A DNA stretch of 64,000 bases from Elmis aenea (lineage: Eukaryota; Arthropoda; Insecta; Coleoptera; Elmidae). Of this stretch, positions 24,739 to 36,953 are shown one piece after another (within the stretch, counting starts at the first letter, position 1; each line of letters opens with the position of its first letter). A program made the position numbers and the translations under genes. The stretch is taken from contig OX393580.1 of NCBI GenBank assembly GCA_947652605.1, positions 18,434,159 through 18,498,158 of the forward strand, read 5' to 3'. Below the pieces are notes generated by a model. It made no database searches, was not told the DNA's origin, and saw nothing but the letters and a program-made list of their open reading frames with translations.

Positions 24739-27620
24739 CTAGTAAGAAGATTTAAAAGGGTTGAACCTTTTGAGTTAGTTTAAGCAAAAGTTTAAAAGCA
24801 GTAACTGTGCGGTAGTGTGCACGTTAATAATTAGTGTACATATATATTAGCAAACTAAAGACTACTATTGGGTAAACCTTAGACTAAGTTTGAACATTAT
24901 TAATTTAGGCTAGAATTAAACTGCTCATTGGTCTCAAAGACCAGATTGCTTTGCCATAAACTCTACTAGGGTTTAAAGTTAAAAATAAAAATGTAGCGGT
25001 AAACCTTTCCACTATCTACGTTTTCTTTACTTGTTAGTTACTTCTGTGCAAGAATTTATCAGGCGCTGAAAGGGCTCGATTAAGTTTCACACTAGTAAAC
25101 ATTTCCACGAGCGTAGCGCAACCATTACTTCGCCACTTTACGATGCAAAAATTAACTAAAACCGCACAGGAATCGAACCTTACGATTTTAATCCATTAAA
25201 AGTGTTTAAATTCACTACGGGATTTCAGTTAAAATAGTTGTAATGAATTCACGAACCGACGTCTTTTATTTCATCTCGAAAGGAATTTTAAAAGAAAGTT
25301 TTGGTATTCATAGATTCTACGGATATTTTTAATATTGCTCTTATTTCGGAATTTCAATTAACTTTATTTTTACAGCCAATAAAGTTAGATATGGTTCAGT
25401 TAAAATAAATATTGAAAACGCCAAAAATTGTTTTTGAACTTTGAAAATTAAAACCAATCGGTTATTTTAAGACATAATTTAAAAAAAATTTTAATTTATC
25501 AAACTTTGTGTGTTAAACAACCTATACATTTTTCAAACGCTGTTGTTTTTATTTTTATAAATTATTGTAGTGTAAAATTATTTTAAAGCAAAACACGATA
25601 CACTAACGTGTAGGCTTAGTTCTCAAAATATTTTTGATTTAAACATCTTATTGTTATACTTTTCCTCAAAACCATTGTCGTACGTTAAAACAATCTTAAA
25701 ATTGTAGTCGATTAATTAGTCAAATTAATTTCAGAATTATAAATGTATCAAACCTCAAATAGATCTGTTTTTTAATTTTTATTTCAGAAATTAAGTCACC
25801 ATTTTGAATTAGAGTTGGGTGAAAATTTGGTAAGTGTGTGTTAAAATAAAAAAGCTTCTTGCAGCTTCAGATTTTCTAATTGACGCACCATTACGTGTTG
25901 TTTTTGCCTTCAATTATTAATAGTATTCAAATGCGCTTTGTAAATAGGCATCAAATTTTATTGTTTTTCTGCTTTTTTTTTAAAACCTTATGCAAAATAG
26001 TTATTTATGTATCAAGGCCAAAAAGTGTAACTTTTTCGGCCGCCTCTGGTTTGCTGGTCGAGACGTAGTCGAGGCCAGCAAACAGGCAAGGCCAAAAAAG
26101 TACGTTTTGGCCGAGGTGCATATTACATTTTTTGTGCGATAGAATTAAAAACAATTTAAATTTTTAGTATTTTTCAAAAATATAGGTTACAAACTATGTG
26201 ACATTCTGTCACTGACAGATGACGGCGTATGCTGTTAGCTTTAATGCAAATTTACGCTGTAGCGGCCGAAAAAGTTACTTTTCAGGCCGTTGCTAAGGGT
26301 AACGGCCGAAAATTTACTTTTTAGGCCGTTGCTAAGGATAACGCCGGTAATGCAGTACTTTATGGCTGCTAACGCGTCCGTCAAACAGCTGTTTCTAGTA
26401 CGATTGCACAAAAAATATATTGTTTTTGCGTTTTCCATAACATCGCCTATAAAATTTAAAAATCGTTAAGGCTTTATTATGACGTACCATTTAGATTAGT
26501 TTATACGGTGGAAAAGATTAAGAAGTCGCTGAAATTTACATAAATAATTCAGTAGTAATTTAACAAGTGCATTAAAAATTATCAATAATGTTTTGTAAAT
26601 ATGCCCGAATGCAAGTTGAGCTAAAAAAAAAACACGAGTGCACGAGTGATTTTTTCTGATTCAACGTGCATGAGTGAAGATTTGTCAAAAATTATAGATT
26701 TGCAATGCACAAGTTATATTTTGTCAGAAAATTTCCTTCACCCAACCTACCTGTCAAATTAAATGTATGTTATGTCAAATTTTACGAGTACTGTCAGAGT
26801 GGTGCGTTAAGATTGTGGTTTAATCTACATTAAAGTAACGCTACTGGTCGCCGAAATTTGTCAAAAAATTACCGAGACTAAAATATTTAATTCCCTCTCT
26901 AACTTTATATTTTTGACCAATCACAAACTCAGATTTCATAGAAACGACCAAAAAACGCATGAAAATCTGTTAATTGCGAAAATGATATTATCAGTGTATG
27001 ATTAGGTATGTTTATTGGTCGTTTCTAAAAAATCTGAGTTTGTTATTGGCCGAAAACGCAAATTTGACAGGAGGATCAACATCTGACAGGGGAATGTAAA
27101 AGTATTACCGTGTAATAATGCTCCTATTGGTAGTCTCTAGAAAATTTAAGATTAGTGATTGGTTGAAAACGCAAATTCGACAGGTGAAGGAAATTTTCAA
27201 GGACATTTTTATCTGTATTACAACTTCCCTAAAACTTTTTTTGTAATATCATGTTCTAGCTGTGAATGATTTGTGAGCTGATATAGTCAAGCCTTCATGC
27301 AAGGTCATTTCTTCTCTTCTTTTTAGATAATCTACTTTACAAAGTTAGCTTAAGTGAAATTTACATTTAGATTGAAATACAAAGAACAACGAAATACCAA
27401 AACTTATATAATCTTTTTTAGAATAAGAATTACACGGCTTTTTCAAGCAACCTTAGCAGCTAAGGCATCATGTTTTTGTTCTTCATCTAATAAACCATTA
27501 TAAGTTGCTTTAGAAGTTTAGATTATGCTTTAAAAATGTATGCAAAAATACACGTGTGATATTATAGCCACAAATGCAGAATAAAACACAAAATTATCAG
27601 TATTTTAAGAGAATAGGTAT
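24739..27620. other. Intronic DNA with a repeat shared with 12.8-13.6 kb
   Basis: About 26550-27205 is a diverged copy of 12780-13570 (shared ATGCCCGAATGCAAGTTGAGC, ATTATCAGTGTATGATTA and GACAGGAGGATCAAC). Around 26012-26330 there are short repeats with GGCCGAAAA and AGGCCGTTGCTAAGG, plus a small hairpin on TTTGCTGG and CCAGCAAA. No gene is supported. Confidence 0.6.
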
Positions 27621-27746
27621 TGTAACATAGGCAACTTATAATACACAATAACCTACAATAAAGTATGACACCTTAACACGTCTCTTGTTATTACATGGTG
27701 CCGAAACCCGTATAATCAGAAAAATACGTTTAAAAAAGGCATAAAT

Positions 27747-28515
27747 ATGCCAGAAACCGAAGCAACGTTGGTAGGTGCTTCAATAAGGCAACCAAAAAGT
27801 TTGTGTGTTAGCAATGATATGGCCCAAACTTGGAAGTTATGGTTGCAGCAATATCAATGGTATGCAATTGCTACTAATTTGGATAAAAAACCAAAGCAAA
27901 TTCAAGCAGCAAAATTTATGGCTTTAATTGGACCAGATGCCGCAATAATCTTTAATACATTTAACCTAATAGAGGTAGAACAAAAAGATGTCAAAATAAT
28001 TATTCAAAATTTTGAACAATATTTTACTCCCAAAATAAATGTCACCTATGAAAGATATTTGTTCAATAAAATTGAACAAGAATATGGAGAAACATTCGAT
28101 GAATTTCTCACGAGGCTAAAATCAAAGAGTAAGAATTGTGATTTTGATCAATTGCATGATAGTCTAATAACAGATAGAATTATTATTGGTATGCAAAGTG
28201 AACAGATCACTAGATAAAACCATAAAAATTTGTAAAGCTAGTGAACTGGCAGTTAAACAACTACAAAATATACAAAAACCTATAAGAACAGTCGACGTAC
28301 TAAAAAGCTCAACAAAAATGCAAGACCAAAAAGGAGGTACCAAATATCAATGTATGCGATGTGGAATAAAACATTTAAGAGCAGCCTGCCCAGCTTATGG
28401 TAAAACATCTGGAAGATGCAATAGAAAAGGTCATTTTAAATTCATGTATAAAACCAAGCAAGTAAATGTTATTGAACAAGAAGAATCAGCAGAAAGAAGT
28501 TTCATTTCAAAATAA
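27747..28515 (+). pseudogene. Gag of the 3.9-kb retrotransposon (frameshifted)
   Basis: The ATG at 27747 opens a 156-codon frame rich in charged residues, a capsid-type Gag (KLWLQQYQWY and EYGETFDEFLTRLKSKSKNC motifs). The frame shifts near 28210 and continues in 28186-28515, which carries a nucleocapsid zinc knuckle CMRCGIKHLRAAC (C-x2-C-x3-H-x4-C), then a second, damaged cysteine cluster. Gag coats the RNA of the retrotransposon. The shift is probably a small indel rather than programmed, because the second frame is itself interrupted at 28515. Confidence 0.85.
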
Positions 28516-29594
28516 ATTCAAAATTAAAATGAAACTGGACACAGGTGCGCAATGTAATGTAATACCCCTAAATCTTGCTAATAAACTAAGCCAAAATATA
28601 AAAAGTTCTAGAATTAAAAGAATTATATCATTCACAGAGCATAAGATGAATGTGCTTGGAGAAATTGAAACAAAGTGCGAAATCAAAAACAAAACTGTAC
28701 TCCTAAGGTTTATAGTCGTGGATGCAAAGGTAGTCCCGATACTAGGAAAAACTGCATGTGTAAAACTAGGACTAATACAACGGTTAGATGAAATTGTAGT
28801 AAATGATACAAAAAATATTTTTAGTGGTTTAGGATGCCTTAAATCATATGAATATGATATTGATCTGAAAGAAAATCCCACTTTCAAGATACATACCACA
28901 TGCAATAAGAAATGCCGTAAAGGAAGAATTGGATGTAATGGTGAAGCTAGGTGTTATAAAATCAATAACGATGGCAACAACTGTGGTAAGTCCAATGGTG
29001 ATAGTTAGAAAAAATGGAAAAATACGAATTTGTATTGATCCAACAGATGTTAATAAGAACATCATGAGAAGATATTATCCACTAAGAACATTGGAGGAAA
29101 TAGCAGCAAAAATGCAAGGTTCTAAAATTTTTACAGTATTGGATTGCAAGAAAGGATTCTGGCAAATAAGAGTAACTGAAAGGACGCAGCAATATCTAAC
29201 GTTTGCCACACCTTGGGGCAGATATTGCTGTACAAGATTACCTTTTGGTCTCGCATCAGCGCCAGAAGTTTTTTAAGCTATAATGAAAGAAATCCTAAGT
29301 GGCATAGAAAATACAGATTGTGCAATGGATGACATTATAATTTATGCTTCAACTAAAGAAAAATTACAACAAATTACTGAAAAAGTAATGAAAAAAATAA
29401 ACGAAGCAGGACTCAAGCTAAATAAAGAAAAATGTGTTTTTGCATCTACATCGGTAAAATTTTTAGGCCACGAGGTAACAGAAAAAGGATTAAAACCAGA
29501 TAAGGAGAAAATTCAAGCAGTATTGAACATCAAAACTACAAAAAATAAAACGGAACTCCAACGTCTATTAGGAATGGTAACATACCTAGGATAA
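28466..29594 (+). pseudogene. Protease and reverse transcriptase of the retrotransposon (broken)
   Basis: 28466-29008 encodes an aspartic protease with the active-site LDTGAQCNVIP and a later VPILGKTACVKLGL. The frame shifts near 28930. The RT follows with VVSPMVIVRKNGKIRICID, TVLDCKKGFWQI (motif A) and RLPFGLASAPEVF (motif B), then an in-frame stop near 29274. The continuing frame (29283-29594) has AMDDIIIYAST where the family normally has Y-x-D-D, so the catalytic box keeps both aspartates but has lost the tyrosine. A further stop at 29592 ends this section. Confidence 0.88.
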
Positions 29595-29606
29595 TTTATC
29601 CCAAAA

Positions 29607-31427
29607 TTGTCCGAGATAACAGAACCACTCCGACAACTACTAATCAAAGATGTAGAATGGATTTGGACAACAGCTCAAGGGGAAGCAGTTCAGAAACTCA
29701 AAAACTGGCTGACTAAACCGCCTGTATTAAGGTACTATGATGTCAATGAAGATATTAAATTGTTGGTAGATGCTAGTTCATCAGCTATTGGTGCAGTTCT
29801 CATGCAACAAGAGCAACCAATTGCATATGCAACAAAGTCTTTTACTATGGCACAGAAGAACTACCCTCAAATAGAAAAAGAAGCTCTTGCAATAAGGTAT
29901 GCTTGTTTAAAATTTCATGAATTTATATATGGGAAAAAGTTAACGGTAGAAATGGATCATAAACCCCTAGAAATAATTTTCAAAAAACCAATACAAGCAG
30001 CACCACCAAGATTACAGCGTATTCTATTTGATGTTATACAATATTCACCAACCATAGTTTACAAAAAAGGATCTGAACTAGTCATAGCCGATTGCCTTAG
30101 TAGAGATTGTCACGAACATGAAGATACAATCGAAGAAGAGTTGGAAGTTCATATAATATTAGCCGTGTCTAATAATGCATTAAAGAAAATTAAAGACGTA
30201 ACCAATAGTGACTTGGAACTTATGTCAGTAAAAGAAATGATAATGCAAGGCTGGCCATATACTAAAGAAAATATCACTAAAGGTGTGCAAAAGTACATAT
30301 CCTTTCGTGAAGAACTATCAGTTTATGATGACATATTATTTAAAGGAGAAAGAGTAATGATTCCTAAAGCAATGCAAAAAGAGATTTTGGAACAAATACA
30401 CCAAGGTCACTTAGGAATTCAAAGTTGTTTACATCGAGCAAGACAAACAGTTTACTGGTACGGTATGTCAAATGACATCAAAAATTATGTATCCAAATGT
30501 GCGGTATGCCAACAACATCAAAGATCTAATACCAAAGAACCTATATTACTAAGACCAATACCAGAAAGGCCATGGCAAATCGTAGGAAGTGATATATTTT
30601 ACTTTGCAGGCAAAGAATTTTTAATTATTGCTGACAGTTATTCTGGATTCTTTGAAGTAGAAGAGTTACAGCAGAGTACGTCTATGGAAGTAATTGATGT
30701 GATGAAAAAATGTTATGCTCGTCATGGAATACCAGAAGTGTTGGAAACAGGCAACGGACCTCAATATGCAGCACAGAAATTTAAGCAATTTGCTATCAAT
30801 TGGGATTTTAAACATCAAACTTCAAGCCCAAGATTCCCTAGATCAAATGGCCTATCGGAAAGAAATGTACAAACAGCAAAAAATCTAATTAAAAAGTGTC
30901 ATCAAGATGGCTCTGATATACAATTAGCGTTACTGAACTACAGAAATACACCCAGAGATAATGAGTTATTATCTCCAAACCAAAGGCTAATGAGTCGAAT
31001 AACTAGATCAATTGTCCCCATAGCAGCTACTAAACTTCAGCCCAAAGTAGTTAACAATGTAGATAAGAACTTGAAAAAACAGCGACTGAAACAAAAGATG
31101 TATGCTGACAAAAGTACGAAACAATCGAAGGAATTTAACGCAGGAGACAAAATTAACATTCAAAAATCCAAAAAGAATTGGACATCTGGAAAAATAATAA
31201 ATAAAGCAAGTGCCCCTAGATCGTACATTGTACAAACAAGGGATGGAAGATACTATAGAAGAAACACTGCACACATTCGACAATCACATGCCTCAATTCC
31301 ACCTTTTAATACACAAGTGAGTGTTAAAAGTGAAAACGAAAAACCTATAGTTGCCCTAGGAGAACGACCGTATATAACAAGGTTCGGCAGACAAATAAAA
31401 CCCGTTAACAGACTACAGTGTTATTAG
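29607..31427 (+). pseudogene. RNase H and integrase of the retrotransposon (606-codon intact stretch)
   Basis: After a premature stop this is the longest intact piece. The RNase H region begins with LLVDASSSAIGAVLMQ and continues through FTMAQKNYPQIEKEALAI and MDHKPLEI. The integrase follows with an H-H-C-C zinc module (HQGHLGIQSCLHRARQ, then CAVCQQH) and a D-D-E core: SDIFYFAGKEFLIIADSYSG, then ETGNGPQYAAQKF where the second catalytic Asp of the usual T-D-N-G is replaced by E-T-G-N-G, then SNGLSERNVQTAKNLI with the Glu. The altered second acidic site suggests the integrase is defective. The C-terminus is basic. Confidence 0.9.
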
Positions 31428-31556
31428 ATATAATGTTTAATAGATATTATAGTGTATAATTATTTGTTTGATAAGGGGAGATGTAACATAGGCAACTTAT
31501 AATACACAATAACCTACAATAAAGTATGACACCTTAACACGTGTCTTGTTATTACA

Positions 31557-32717
31557 GGTATTGAATTATTAACTGTACACATTTTCTCTTAACTAACAAA
31601 TGAATGTGCTACTTAAATTTACTTTTTAATAGTAAATTTTCATGGAATGAATGTCTTTGAATGAAATAATCGTTAATTTTAAAGTATTTTAAATAGCAAG
31701 TGTATATTTGTGTAGTATTGTATTTAGTTTCGGGTAACTCTCATCCAAACAATAAAATAAATGAAAGGTTTTTCCATTTAATTCAGCCTAGTCTGTAAAT
31801 GGTTTTTGCGATTTAAAAGCATCACAGCAGCTGAACCAATTTCCTCTGGAGAATCCTTAAATTATCTCTAAAGTTCAAAGCCAATTACGCTGTCGTAAAT
31901 GGTACTCAAAACAAAACTAGTCCTGATCAATGGCGTCCTTCTAAACGTTAGTGAGTTCCTGAAGTCCCTGCAGGAACGATTCGGGGCATCCTGCCAACTT
32001 TTATAAAACTCCAACCGGTGATCTCTTGACCACTAGTGCGGGTTTCTGCAAAATGTGCCGGCACAAATTCATTTGAGGATTGGATGAAAGGGTTTAATTA
32101 GTTCTGGTTTAGTAACTAAGTAAACTCTAAAGCTAATGGAGAGTGGAGAGCTGATAAGGCACTATAATTCTGAAGCAGTTCAAGTAAATATGTCAACTTT
32201 GATGTAAAATTAAGAATATAGTTCAGAGTATTTTATCTAGAACAGAGCAATAACGTGTAGACATCAACAGGAAAATCAGCGACAGAGTAAATTAGCCCTA
32301 AGCTGGATGTATTATCTCATATTCTATTCCCAACGTTGTCCAGATACCTCTCAAAGGAATACCATTATGCATTATTTGCTGGACTAATCCTACACACAAA
32401 GTAAATACCCAAAAGCTAATAAACTTTGTTGCCACACATTTTATCCACATTACTTTAAGCTTGAAAGTGAATGCTTTGGTAGTTGCAAGAACAGATAAAA
32501 TTTTAATTTCCCTAATTACGTTACACAATACAATTTTATAATAAAATTGTCCAATTTATATTAAACATCTTTGAAATCTAAGAGAGGTGTATATTAAAAA
32601 CATTTCAACTCCCCAATACACAAATTTGTGCAACTTTTTACTTTAATTGTGCTTTATTTTTAACTCGACACCAAAATATGTAAAACTTAAATGAAATAAG
32701 TTGTCTATTTGCATATT
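31557..32717. other. Intronic DNA without recognised genes
   Basis: No domain, splice-bounded exon or repeat boundary was recognised. The 76-codon minus-strand frame at 32298-32528 has no visible motif. Confidence 0.55.
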
Positions 32718-33960
32718 ATATATATATATATATATATATATAATCTGTTACCCTTGTTACCCTAAGGTGTAGGGTATTTGTAATTATTCATTTTAAACTT
32801 ATGTGAACGAATTTCGTCCATTCCTTTTTGTTCTTCGCCATTCTTGTTGCTTCTGTCCAATTCTTATTTCGATTCTTTAAAATTAATGCCACTTCATCGT
32901 TCCATGTCTTCCTCGGTCTCCCCTTTCCTCGTTTATTTCCATCCCTTGCCTCCCATATCCGTTTCACTTGTCTTCCTTCCCCCATTCTGTTGAGGTGTCC
33001 GAACCATCTCAGTTGGTTTCTCTCGATCACACTATGTATCGACTCCACCTCCAGTTCTTCTCTGATCTGTTCGTTTCTTATCCTGTCTCTACGTGTGACA
33101 CCCTTTACTGCTCTTAAGTATTTCATCTGCATCGCTTGTACTCTACTTCTCTGCGACTGATTTAGTACCCAACTCTCACTTCCATACACCAGGGTTGGTA
33201 TGAATACTGTTTTGTAAATAGTCATTTTTGTTTTCCTGCTTATTTCTCTTTTTCTTATTATCGATCTATTCATACTGTGATACAATTTAGCTGCACTGCT
33301 TATTCTTTCTATTATCTCGTTTTCTATGTTACCTTCTCTCTCCATCCAAATTCCCAGATATTTATATTCTTCCACCTGTTCTATTTTTTCCTGATTCAGT
33401 TCTATGTTGAGTTGCTTTTGATCTTTACCTATCATCATAACCTTTGTTTTATTCGTGTTAATCTTTAATTTCTTTTTCTTTAATTCTTCTTCCCATACCA
33501 ATAGGTTTTCTTGTAGGGCTTTTTCCGTTGGTGCACAAATCAGCATGTCATCAGCAAAGGCACATTCTGACAGGTACACTGGCATTAACTTATTGAAACC
33601 TATATGTACCTTTCTAGTCTTGGTTTCTACAGCTTTAATGACGTCATCCATGGCTAATACGAATAGTGTCGGGCTTAGTACACCTCCTTGCCTTAGTCCG
33701 TCATTTAAGTCAAAGGTCTTTGATTCTAGATTATCTTTTCTTACGTAACTTTTGTTGTTAGTGTATAGGCTTTGTATACTCTTTAATAGTTTGTGGTTAA
33801 CATTTCTGCGTTTTAATCCTTCCCAGATTGTCTTTTGTGACACTCTGTCAAAAGCCTTCTCTAAGTCCAAAAATGCCAGGTATACTTCTGCCTCTTTTGT
33901 TTTCTTTTTTCCCATTAGTTGTTCTAAAGGCAGTATGAATGATTGCAAAGTCCATAGAAT
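32716..33960 (-). pseudogene. 5'-truncated RTE-type LINE
   Basis: A 386-codon minus-strand frame (33948-32788) covers the RT from motif A to the C-terminus: YLAFLDLEKAFDRVSQKTI (A), GLRQGGVLSPTLF (B), CAFADDMLI (C), then EEYKYLGIWM, VYGSESWVLNQ and LRWFGHLNRMGEGRQVKRIW, ending in the RGK-GRPRKTW basic block typical of RTE elements. The 3' end is followed by a (TA)n microsatellite (about 32716-32742), a usual RTE tail. Endonuclease and 5' half are missing, so the copy is dead on arrival, but the RT frame itself is still open. It is younger than the 5.4-7.1 kb copy. Confidence 0.92.
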
Positions 33961-34168
33961 TCGATTTATTGTAATAAACTTCTGGACTTATACTGAAATC
34001 TACATTCAGAAATAACAATTATTAAATCACAGACAATTGCCTTTTTTGTGTCGTGTAGAGAAACCAAAAACGGTAGATGCCAGAAAAGAAATTTCGTATT
34101 CAAATTAAACAATAAAATTTCCTTTGCATTTACATAAACAATGTTATTTATTGTTTTAAATGGGTCTA

Positions 34169-34753
34169 GGAACATTCTTCGCCCACAATTCTTCGCCCAC
34201 AATTCCTCGCCCATAATTCTTCGTCTCCACAATTCTTCGCCCACATTTTTTCGCCTACACAATTCTTCGCCGCCACAATTTTTCGCCGCATACAAGCATA
34301 TCACAAATTTTATTTGTAAATGTGATTGTTTTTATTTATAACATAATTTTTACAGATTATTTTACATTAGCCTAAAATGGTTTCTTGTATATTAATACTT
34401 TTTCTTATAATATTATGTTTAAAAATTGCTACATAAATAGCGTATGTTGCGATTTTTAATCTTATTTATGTAATTATAGTATGAATAAAAATGAAATTAA
34501 CCTTACCTGACCTAACCTAACCTAACGTAAAATAATCTGTAAAAATTACGTTATAAATAAAAACAACCACATTTACAAACAGAATTTGTGATATGCTTGT
34601 ATGCGGCGAAAAATTGTGGCTGCGAAGAATTGTGGCGGCTAAGAATTGTGTAGGCGAAGAATTGTGGAGGCGAAGAATTGTGGGCGAGGAATTGTGGGCG
34701 AGGAATTGTGGGCGAAGAATTGTGGGCGAAGATTTGTGGGTGAAAAGTGTTCC
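34169..34753. mobile_element. Foldback-like element with minisatellite arms
   Basis: The left arm (about 34169-34370) contains tandem CACAATTCTTCGCC-type units and the right arm (about 34530-34753) contains the inverse units. Ends are GGAACA and TGTTCC. Inner arm parts match (CATACAAGCATATCACAAATT against AATTTGTGATATGCTTGTATG). Terminal inverted repeats built of short tandem repeats are characteristic of Foldback-type elements. The loop of about 160 bp is non-coding and contains an ACCTAACCTAACC run. Confidence 0.8.
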
Positions 34754-34860
34754 GGTTTTAAATAGGTATTCACACTAAAAGCAATTTAAACCATCTTTAA
34801 TATTCTTACACAATTAGCACGTTTAAATATTTAACGTTGTATTAATTAAATGGAGGCAAT

Positions 34861-35849
34861 AGCTGGGCACACACGGAGAGTTTTACTCGCGCTCTTGGAA
34901 CGTGGCGTTCCAAGAGCGCACTCCAGCGCGCCTGTTAGTGGGCAATTCGGCATGTCCACAGAGATGTGTGAGTTTTTACGTCAGGACTGGTACTAACAAA
35001 ATTCACGTTAGCAAATAATTCAAGCTTTACGAGGGACATTGAAAAAAAAGAATGTGGTAACAAATTTAATAATCCATCAAACGTTTTACAATCCACTCGT
35101 AAATAATTCCTAAAGTCATTGAGATCACAAGTTCTTAATTTTCTCAAAAGATTTAACTGAGTGTAATTTTTGCCTGTTGTCAGACAATTTTATGTACATT
35201 TTGTTTTAGACCGCTCATTGTTAAACATTTCCATGTTGCTCTTTAATAAGGAAAGGACAGTCCATTTTGGGGATCTCGTCCTCCCTAGTACAACGTCCTT
35301 CTTTGTCCTCCTTTGAAAACAACTTACCTATACATAGTACAAGTGTTATCAATACTTTTTGTTTTAAATATTTATGCCTAAAGAGTGACATTTTTAATAA
35401 ATGTCATACTTAATGTAAATGACCGAACGTTTTATATAAAAAATATATTTTCTTTTTATTTATTTGTTCATAGCTATACGTCTGTGATTACCGACAAAAA
35501 CTAAATCAAACTTTTTCGAATAATCGCTCTTTTACTAAATGTCCTCACGCAATTTAAAATTCTGGTCACCTTATTTTTAACAAAGCCATAATGCACGATA
35601 CTGACGCGCCACGCCAAACCTTTTAAACATGTTGAAAATCCAAGAGTGTCTGATTTCTGAGAAAGAACCGAGCAGCTTAAGCCCACAAACACACACTCTT
35701 GGCGTGTCACTCCAAGATTGCCGTACAGACGTGCAATTTAACTTCACGTTTGTGGGTAACAGCGTTCTTGGAGTGGCACACGCCTGGAGCGCGCTCTTGG
35801 AACGTGGCGTTCCAGGAGCGCGAGTAAAACTCTCCGTGTGTGCCCAGCT
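34861..35849. mobile_element. Non-autonomous element with ~60-bp inverted ends
   Basis: AGCTGGGCACACACGGAGAG at 34861 mirrors CTCTCCGTGTGTGCCCAGCT ending at 35849. The inverted ends continue through TTTTACTCGCGCTC and contain an internal hairpin (CTTGGAACGTGGCGTTCCAAG on the left). If the termini are GCTGGGCAC, the flanks are TA. The interior has no transposase; the superfamily is not certain. Confidence 0.8.
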
Positions 35850-36900
35850 AATGTCTTTTAAAAAATAAAATTTTGATGTTACTCCACGTCTTTCAACACA
35901 TGTAGTATATTAAATTTTCGAAAAAAAAGGTACGTATGTTTAATTTTATTCAAGTAATAATTGGATAAAAGTTGAGCCATTTTAAAAGAAAAATGTACAC
36001 TTGTCTCTGTAATTGTTGTATTTTAATGTTAAAACTGGTTTAATACAACTATTAATTCAATTTACAAATTATTTGCTTCCAGTCTTTCCTCGCTTTCTTT
36101 TCACCCATCCTTGTTCGTTTTTCTTTGGGCTTTTGTCTGTTTTCCATTCCAATAGTATTTGTTTTTAATGCTTTTAATTTTCTGTTTCTAATTTCCAATT
36201 TTTCCGTAGCTAAACTTTTTCTTCTATTTATCTCTTTTTTTCCATTGTAGCTCCAAAAATTTTCTTCATTGGTTTTTTTGCTGTTTTCGTTTTTTGTTTT
36301 GCAATCGTAATTTTTAAATTATTATTAACAATGTCTTGTGTTAAAATGTTGGGAAATTTTCTGTGGTGTCTTACTTTAACCGCTATAACCTTGCTTCTGT
36401 TTTTCTTTCTTTCTTAACACAACTTAACATACTTGTTCCACAGCAAATATCCATATTTTGTACATTTACAAACATGCACAAAATTACAAATTAGTCATTC
36501 TGGAAAACGTGGAGATTAAAATGAAATAGCAAATTGATATTTGATGTACATAATTAATTCAAAGAGATTAACTATCGTTTATATTGTAATTTAGCTTGTG
36601 ATTTTTTAGTCCGTACAGTTTAATTCAAGCCATGTTTCAAAAAGCCAACTCGACATTCATTTTTATAATTGAACTACAACTCTCTTTTGTTCCGCTTTGA
36701 TGTCGTGTTCGCTTATTTGTCGTTACGATAGTAAAAGTCCGAGTAATAACTATATTTTACAAATCCTATTACAATTGTAAACCGAAATAAAATTACTGCA
36801 CGAAGTTTTTCTGTGCCGGATGTTAAATACAGGAAATAAAAAGCTACGAGCTTGAAAAGTTTTCCCATTCGTTTTGATAACGTTTGTCTTTTTGTTTCAG
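35850..36900. other. Intronic DNA before host exon 36901
   Basis: AT-rich sequence without recognised repeat ends. It ends in a strong polypyrimidine tract and TTTCAG acceptor for the next host exon. Confidence 0.55.
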
Positions 36901-36953
36901 GTATTCAGACAATCTTTCACAGCCTATTATACCGTCTATGACGTCAGCAACGA
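36901..36953 (+). CDS. DPP4/10-like protein, exon 3 of 7 visible
   Basis: A 53-bp exon between TTTCAG and GTGAGT, entering in phase 0 and leaving after two bases of a codon. It encodes VFRQSFTAYYTVYDVSN plus a split Asp codon completed at 39083. The F-R-x-S-F-T-A-x-Y-x-(I/V)-Y-D pattern is one of the best conserved stretches of the S9B propeller, which makes the family call secure. It directly continues the exon ending at 7684 despite 29.2 kb of intron. Confidence 0.93.

Larger units (their letters stand above)
27621..31556 (+). mobile_element. Ty3/gypsy-like LTR retrotransposon, complete, 75-bp LTRs
   Basis: Direct repeats at 27621-27695 and 31482-31556 begin TGTAACATAGG and end TTACA. They differ at one position (C at 27682 against G). 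The element is flanked by the 5-bp duplication GGTAT (27616-27620 and 31557-31561). Directly after the 5' LTR is a primer-binding-site-like TGGTGCCGAAACCC, and just before the 3' LTR a purine tract AAGGGGAGA. The internal gag-pol order is gag, zinc knuckle, protease, RT, RNase H, integrase. The LTR is unusually short. The coding region is broken in at least five places. Confidence 0.95.

Noticed and set aside
32828..34015. Several plus-strand frames
   Set aside because: Shadows of the minus-strand RTE reverse transcriptase at 32788-33948.
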